Positions 60,918 through 64,000 of a DNA stretch of 64,000 bases are shown here, piece after piece. The notes under the pieces are model-generated. The model was not told where the DNA came from. It searched no databases and saw only the letters and a list, made by a program, of their open reading frames with translations. The stretch spans positions 1 to 64,000 of the forward strand of contig JAQBEH010000057.1 of assembly GCA_032124015.1 (NCBI GenBank), in the 5' to 3' direction. The position numbers and the translations under genes were made by a program. Positions within the stretch are counted from its first letter, which is position 1. The number at the start of each line of letters is the position of its first letter. Origin of the DNA: DASRJG01 sp032124015. Lineage in GTDB: Bacteria > Acidobacteriota > Polarisedimenticolia > Polarisedimenticolales > DASRJG01.

Positions 60918-62543
60918 ATGCTCCTCACCGCGTCGCTCGTGCTCCTGGCCGCAACCCAAAGCCCCGCACCAAAGGCCGAGACGTTTGAAATGACCGTCGG
61001 CGGCACCCCCTTCGGGACCGAGGAATTCCACCGCACCGAAGGGCCCGATGGCGTCGTGCTCACGGGCAAGGTCTTGTTGAAGATCCCGGGGGCCGGGGAC
61101 GCGGCCCTCTCGCAAGACCTGAAACTCGCGCGCGACGGCCATCCACTCTCGTACTCCCTGGACATCGACGCTCCCGGCCAGCAGGTCGTCCTCCGCGCGA
61201 CCCCCACAGCGAGCGGCTACCTGCTCTCCGTCACGCCGAAGGGCGCGGCGGAGCCGGCGAACTCGGCCGACGTCGCGGGCAAGTCGCCGGTTTTCCTTCT
61301 CGACAACGCTTTCGCGTCGCACCTGGATGTCTTCACGCGCAGCCTCGTCGGCCTTGGCGCCGGGGAGGAGCGATCGCTCACCGCGCTCGTTCCGCAGGTG
61401 CTGAAGGCCATCCCCGGATCCGTCAAGCGTGGAGCCGACGGCAAGGCCTCTCAAGATGGGGCCACGGTTGCGACCCGATCGTATCGCCTGGTCGTCGCGA
61501 ACGTGGCCACGGAGCTCATCGTGCGGGCCGATGACGGCGCGTTGCTCCAAGCCGAGGTCCCGGTGCAGCGGGCGATCCTGAAGCGGCCGGGATTCGAGCC
61601 GGCCGCCGTGGCTCCTGCCGTGGGGTCCCGCGATCCTGGAACCGACGGGCGCGAGAGGGCGGTTGTGGTCAACGGACCCGCTGGCCAGCTTCCCGCGATC
61701 TTGCTCCTGCCGAAGTCGGACACACCCGTTCCGGCCGTCGTTTTCCTTTCCGGTTCGGGCCCCAATGACAAGGACGAGACCATCGGGCCGAACAAGCCCT
61801 TCGCCGACATCGCGAAAGGCCTGGGCGACCGAGGAATCGGTTCGCTGCGCTTCGACAAGCGGACCCTGGCGATCAAGGACAAGAGCCAGTTCGCCGACGT
61901 GCAGCTCAAGGACGAGTACTACGACGACGCCGCGGCGGCGCTCGCGCTCCTTGGCGCCTACCCGGGGATCGACCCGGCGCGGATTTTCGTCCTCGGCCAC
62001 TCGGAAGGCGCGATGGTCGCCCCGATCGTGGCCGCCGCGTTTCCGGGAGCGCGCGGAATCGTGATGATGGCGCCCGGCGTGCGGCCGCTCGACGTGATGC
62101 TCATCGACCAGATGGAATTCGGGGCGAAGCTGACCGGGCGAAGCGCGGCCGAAATCGCCGCGCAGACCCAGGAATTGACCGAGGCGTTTGCCGTGATCCG
62201 CGATCCCGGAAAGAAGGACACGCCTCCGTTCATGGGAGCGCCGGCATCCTACTGGCGGGAGGTCATCGCCTTGGACGTGCCCCAGCTGGTCCGCGAATCG
62301 AAACTCCCGATCCTCGTGCTCCAGGGCGACGAGGACATCCAGGCGCGCAAGACCGCCGATTTCGAACTCCTCAAGACACGCGCCGGCACGTCCGGAGGAC
62401 GGGTGACCTACCGGAGCTTCGCCGGGTTGAACCACCTCTTCATGAAAGTCGAACGGGAATCGACCGGCGCGGAATACGGGATTCCGGGGCACGTCGATCC
62501 CTCGGTCATCACCGTGATCGCCGACTGGATCGTCCTGCGTTGA
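60918..62543 (+). CDS. Secreted alpha/beta hydrolase
   Basis: The product is 541 residues from ATG 60918. A short signal peptide (about 1-18) precedes a beta-rich N-terminal region (about 20-235) and an alpha/beta hydrolase domain (about 240-541), with the oxyanion strand VVFLSGSGPNDKDET, nucleophile GHSEGA, late Asp in LQGDED and His in GLNHLF. Similar to the Bem46/dienelactone-hydrolase type with an added N-domain. Substrate unknown; probably an ester or peptide. It diverges from the lipoprotein gene across a 142-base gap containing a CATACT -10-like site. The longer frame to the left is antisense to that gene. Confidence 0.82.
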   Translation: MLLTASLVLLAATQSPAPKAETFEMTVGGTPFGTEEFHRTEGPDGVVLTGKVLLKIPGAGDAALSQDLKLARDGHPLSYSLDIDAPGQQVVLRATPTASGYLLSVTPKGAAEPANSADVAGKSPVFLLDNAFASHLDVFTRSLVGLGAGEERSLTALVPQVLKAIPGSVKRGADGKASQDGATVATRSYRLVVANVATELIVRADDGALLQAEVPVQRAILKRPGFEPAAVAPAVGSRDPGTDGRERAVVVNGPAGQLPAILLLPKSDTPVPAVVFLSGSGPNDKDETIGPNKPFADIAKGLGDRGIGSLRFDKRTLAIKDKSQFADVQLKDEYYDDAAAALALLGAYPGIDPARIFVLGHSEGAMVAPIVAAAFPGARGIVMMAPGVRPLDVMLIDQMEFGAKLTGRSAAEIAAQTQELTEAFAVIRDPGKKDTPPFMGAPASYWREVIALDVPQLVRESKLPILVLQGDEDIQARKTADFELLKTRAGTSGGRVTYRSFAGLNHLFMKVERESTGAEYGIPGHVDPSVITVIADWIVLR

Positions 62544-62547
62544 CGGC

Positions 62548-63546
62548 GTGAGCGCTCGCGCGGTCCCGAAGCGTATCGCGGCGGCGTTGGCTGTTGGCCT
62601 TTTCGCTTTGGCCGCCGGCTGCGCTCATGCCCCAGAGGAAGTTGCGGCACAGCCCCCAGTGGCCGACGGAGAACCGTACGTCGTCGTGTTGGGAACCGCG
62701 CAAGACGGCGGCCTGCCTCATGCCGCGTGCACGTGCCCGCGCTGCGACGCGGCCCGGCGCGATCCCGCGCGTCGCCGGCTGATCGCTTCGATCGCGATCG
62801 TCATTCCGTCGACCGGGCGGCGCTTCCTCGTTGACGTCACCCCCGACGTTCGGGAGCAACTGGACCTCCTCCCTTCGAAGGGTGCCGAGGCGCTGGGAAA
62901 GGTCGACCGCGCTCCGGTCGACGGCGTCCTGCTCACGCATGCCCATGCGGGTCACTATCTCGGACTGGCGTTTTTTGGGTTCGAAGCGGTGCACACTTCG
63001 GAACTTCCCGCTTACGCAACACCGCGCATGGCGGCGTTCCTGCGAACGAACGTTCCGTGGAGTCGACTCGTCTCCCGCCAGGAAATCGAAATCAGGGAAA
63101 CACCCCCAGGGGTCACGTTCGACCTCGATGCCGGGGTGCGTGTCACTCCGTTCGCGGTGCCGCACCGCGACGAAGACTCCGACACGGTCGGGTTCAAGAT
63201 CGAGGGCCCGCGGCACGTGATGGCCTACGTTCCCGACACCGACACGTGGGCGACGTGGAGCGAGACGGCGCGGCAGGCGATCGCGGACTGCGACACGTTG
63301 CTCATCGACGGTACGTTTTTCGCCGCGGACGAGCTCCCGGGAAGGGACGTTGGTTCCATTGGACACCCGCTGATGGTCACGACGATGGATCGCCTGGGAG
63401 ACGACGCACGTTCGGGGAGGTTCCGCGTGCTCTTCACGCATCTCAACCATTCAAATCATGCGCTCCACCCGGCCGGGGAAGAGCGAAAGGCGATCCGCGA
63501 CCGCGGCTTCGCCGTCGCCGAGGATGGCCAGCGCCTGCCGCTGTGA
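62548..63546 (+). CDS. PqqB-like metallo-beta-lactamase-fold lipoprotein
   Basis: The product is 332 residues from GTG 62548, 4 bases after the hydrolase. A signal peptide with the Cys at about residue 25 (ALAAGCAHA) marks a lipoprotein. The MBL fold shows VVVLGTAQDGGLPHAACTCPRC (the PqqB-like beginning with a Cys pair), THAHAGH (metal site, with Gly where Asp is usual), AVPHRDED, LIDGTFF and FTHLNHSNH. Related proteins are called PqqB-like or MBL-fold hydrolases; no other pqq gene is nearby, so a role in PQQ is unlikely. Function unknown. Confidence 0.8.
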   Translation: MSARAVPKRIAAALAVGLFALAAGCAHAPEEVAAQPPVADGEPYVVVLGTAQDGGLPHAACTCPRCDAARRDPARRRLIASIAIVIPSTGRRFLVDVTPDVREQLDLLPSKGAEALGKVDRAPVDGVLLTHAHAGHYLGLAFFGFEAVHTSELPAYATPRMAAFLRTNVPWSRLVSRQEIEIRETPPGVTFDLDAGVRVTPFAVPHRDEDSDTVGFKIEGPRHVMAYVPDTDTWATWSETARQAIADCDTLLIDGTFFAADELPGRDVGSIGHPLMVTTMDRLGDDARSGRFRVLFTHLNHSNHALHPAGEERKAIRDRGFAVAEDGQRLPL

Positions 63547-63598
63547 CGTTTTTCCGGACACCCTCGTCATATGGCGAGCACCCAGGATCCACCCACCC

Positions 63599-64000
63599 AT
63601 GACGACGATGGAGGCCGCACTTGCCGAGATTCATGCCGAAGCATTTGGTTGGGCGCTGGCGTGCTGCCATCGAGACCGATTCCTTGCCGAGGAGGTCTTG
63701 CACGTGGCGTACGTGAAAGTACTCGACGGAAGCGCTCGGTTCGACCAAAGGTCGAGCTTCAAGACCTTTCTGTTCGGCGTGATCCGGAAAACCGCGATGG
63801 AACAGCGGCGTGCGCGCTGGCTTTCCGCCCGGCGGCTGGCGCAATGGTTCACCGTGCGGCCGGCGCCGGCGCCGGTAGCCAACCCCGAGGTCATTTCGAT
63901 ACGGTCCGAACGGGCCCGTGCCTTGACGGTGGCGCTCACGAGCCTTTCCGGCCGCCAGCGCGAAGTCCTGCACCTCGTCTTCTACCAGGATCTGACGATC
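63599..64000 (+). CDS. Sigma-70 family (ECF-like) factor, cut by the window edge
   Basis: The frame is open from ATG 63599 to the edge, 134 residues. A region-2 helix set (GWALACCHRDRFLAEEVLHVAYVKVLDG, then SSFKTFLFGVIRKTAMEQRRAR) and the start of region 4 (LTSLSGRQREVLHLVFYQDLTI) are visible. A second ATG lies at 63608. The region-2 sequence is far from that of the ECF factor at 49072, so it belongs to another group. It begins 52 bases after the MBL gene and may be the first of an operon that continues beyond the window. Confidence 0.8.
   Translation, partial: MTTMEAALAEIHAEAFGWALACCHRDRFLAEEVLHVAYVKVLDGSARFDQRSSFKTFLFGVIRKTAMEQRRARWLSARRLAQWFTVRPAPAPVANPEVISIRSERARALTVALTSLSGRQREVLHLVFYQDLTI

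Noticed and set aside
60522..62492. 656-residue open frame on the minus strand across the alpha/beta hydrolase
   Set aside because: It is antisense to a gene with signal peptide and catalytic triad; no domain or ribosome site was found.
63571..63598. ATG 63571 as start of the last gene
   Set aside because: It is in a different frame from the sigma-factor homology, which begins at ATG 63599 and stays open to the window edge.

Overview
The window comes from a high-GC, Gram-negative (diderm) bacterial chromosome. It carries a lipid A pathway (lpxA, lpxC, lpxD), BamA, Skp, Lol proteins, a TonB-type protein and a large outer-membrane receptor. An N-terminal CarboxypepD_reg receptor of Oar type, a VWFA-related protein of the kind common in Acidobacteriota, a ClpC with a UVR linker and an NtrY/NtrX-like pair together suggest Acidobacteriota or a close relative. 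This assignment is an inference from gene content; the 16S gene in the window would settle it.

Layout. 1-4311 (minus strand): an rRNA operon, 16S - tRNA-Ile(GAT) - tRNA-Ala(TGC) - 23S, with the 23S running off the left edge. The RNase III-type stem around 16S, a boxA-like element and a likely promoter are visible. 4.7-14.7 kb: an accessory-like block with an Oar-type TonB-dependent receptor, a VWFA-related protein, a CarboxypepD_reg/TPR protein and a large SPFH-phosphodiesterase-TPR fusion, with overlapping divergent promoters between the last two. 14.7-23.8 kb: the translation/RNA operon rimP-nusA-infB-DUF503-rbfA-truB-rpsO-pnp, preceded by a terminator-like attenuator directly upstream of rimP. 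23.8-26.1 kb: a MshEN/GAF protein convergent with a secreted LysM protein. 26.2-29.4 kb: a LeuA-like synthase, an RhlE-type helicase and RsmD. 29.4-38.1 kb: the envelope operon bamA-skp-lpxD-fabZ-lpxA-Gfo/Idh oxidoreductase-serine hydrolase-TonB-like protein, many joined by 4-bp ATGA overlaps. 38.2-48.9 kb: two GGDEF-PilZ proteins, tsaB, rimI, a DUF465 protein, psd, pssA, an Usg-like aspartate-semialdehyde dehydrogenase paralogue, lolC, lolD and clpC. 49-54.7 kb: an ECF sigma factor with its zinc-finger anti-sigma, an NtrX/NtrY-like two-component system and lpxC. 54.8-64 kb: TPR, GAF and lytic transglycosylase genes, dapF with an FN3 lipoprotein, an alpha/beta hydrolase, a PqqB-like metallo-hydrolase lipoprotein and the start of a second ECF sigma factor.

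Most of the window is housekeeping: ribosome maturation and RNA decay on one side, lipid A, outer-membrane protein and phospholipid biogenesis on the other. No mobile element, prophage, CRISPR array or defence system was seen. The unusual items are inside otherwise familiar genes: a dockerin/EF-hand-like loop and a Pro/Lys-rich insertion in BamA, a GnnA-type oxidoreductase candidate in the lpx operon, an LptM-like lipoprotein head fused to FN3 domains beside dapF, an active/degenerate pair of GGDEF-PilZ proteins, an NtrX-like regulator without GAFTGA, a catalytically impaired Asd paralogue, an SPFH-phosphodiesterase-TPR fusion, and repeated GCTAGAAT promoters so close to start codons that the mRNAs may be leaderless.
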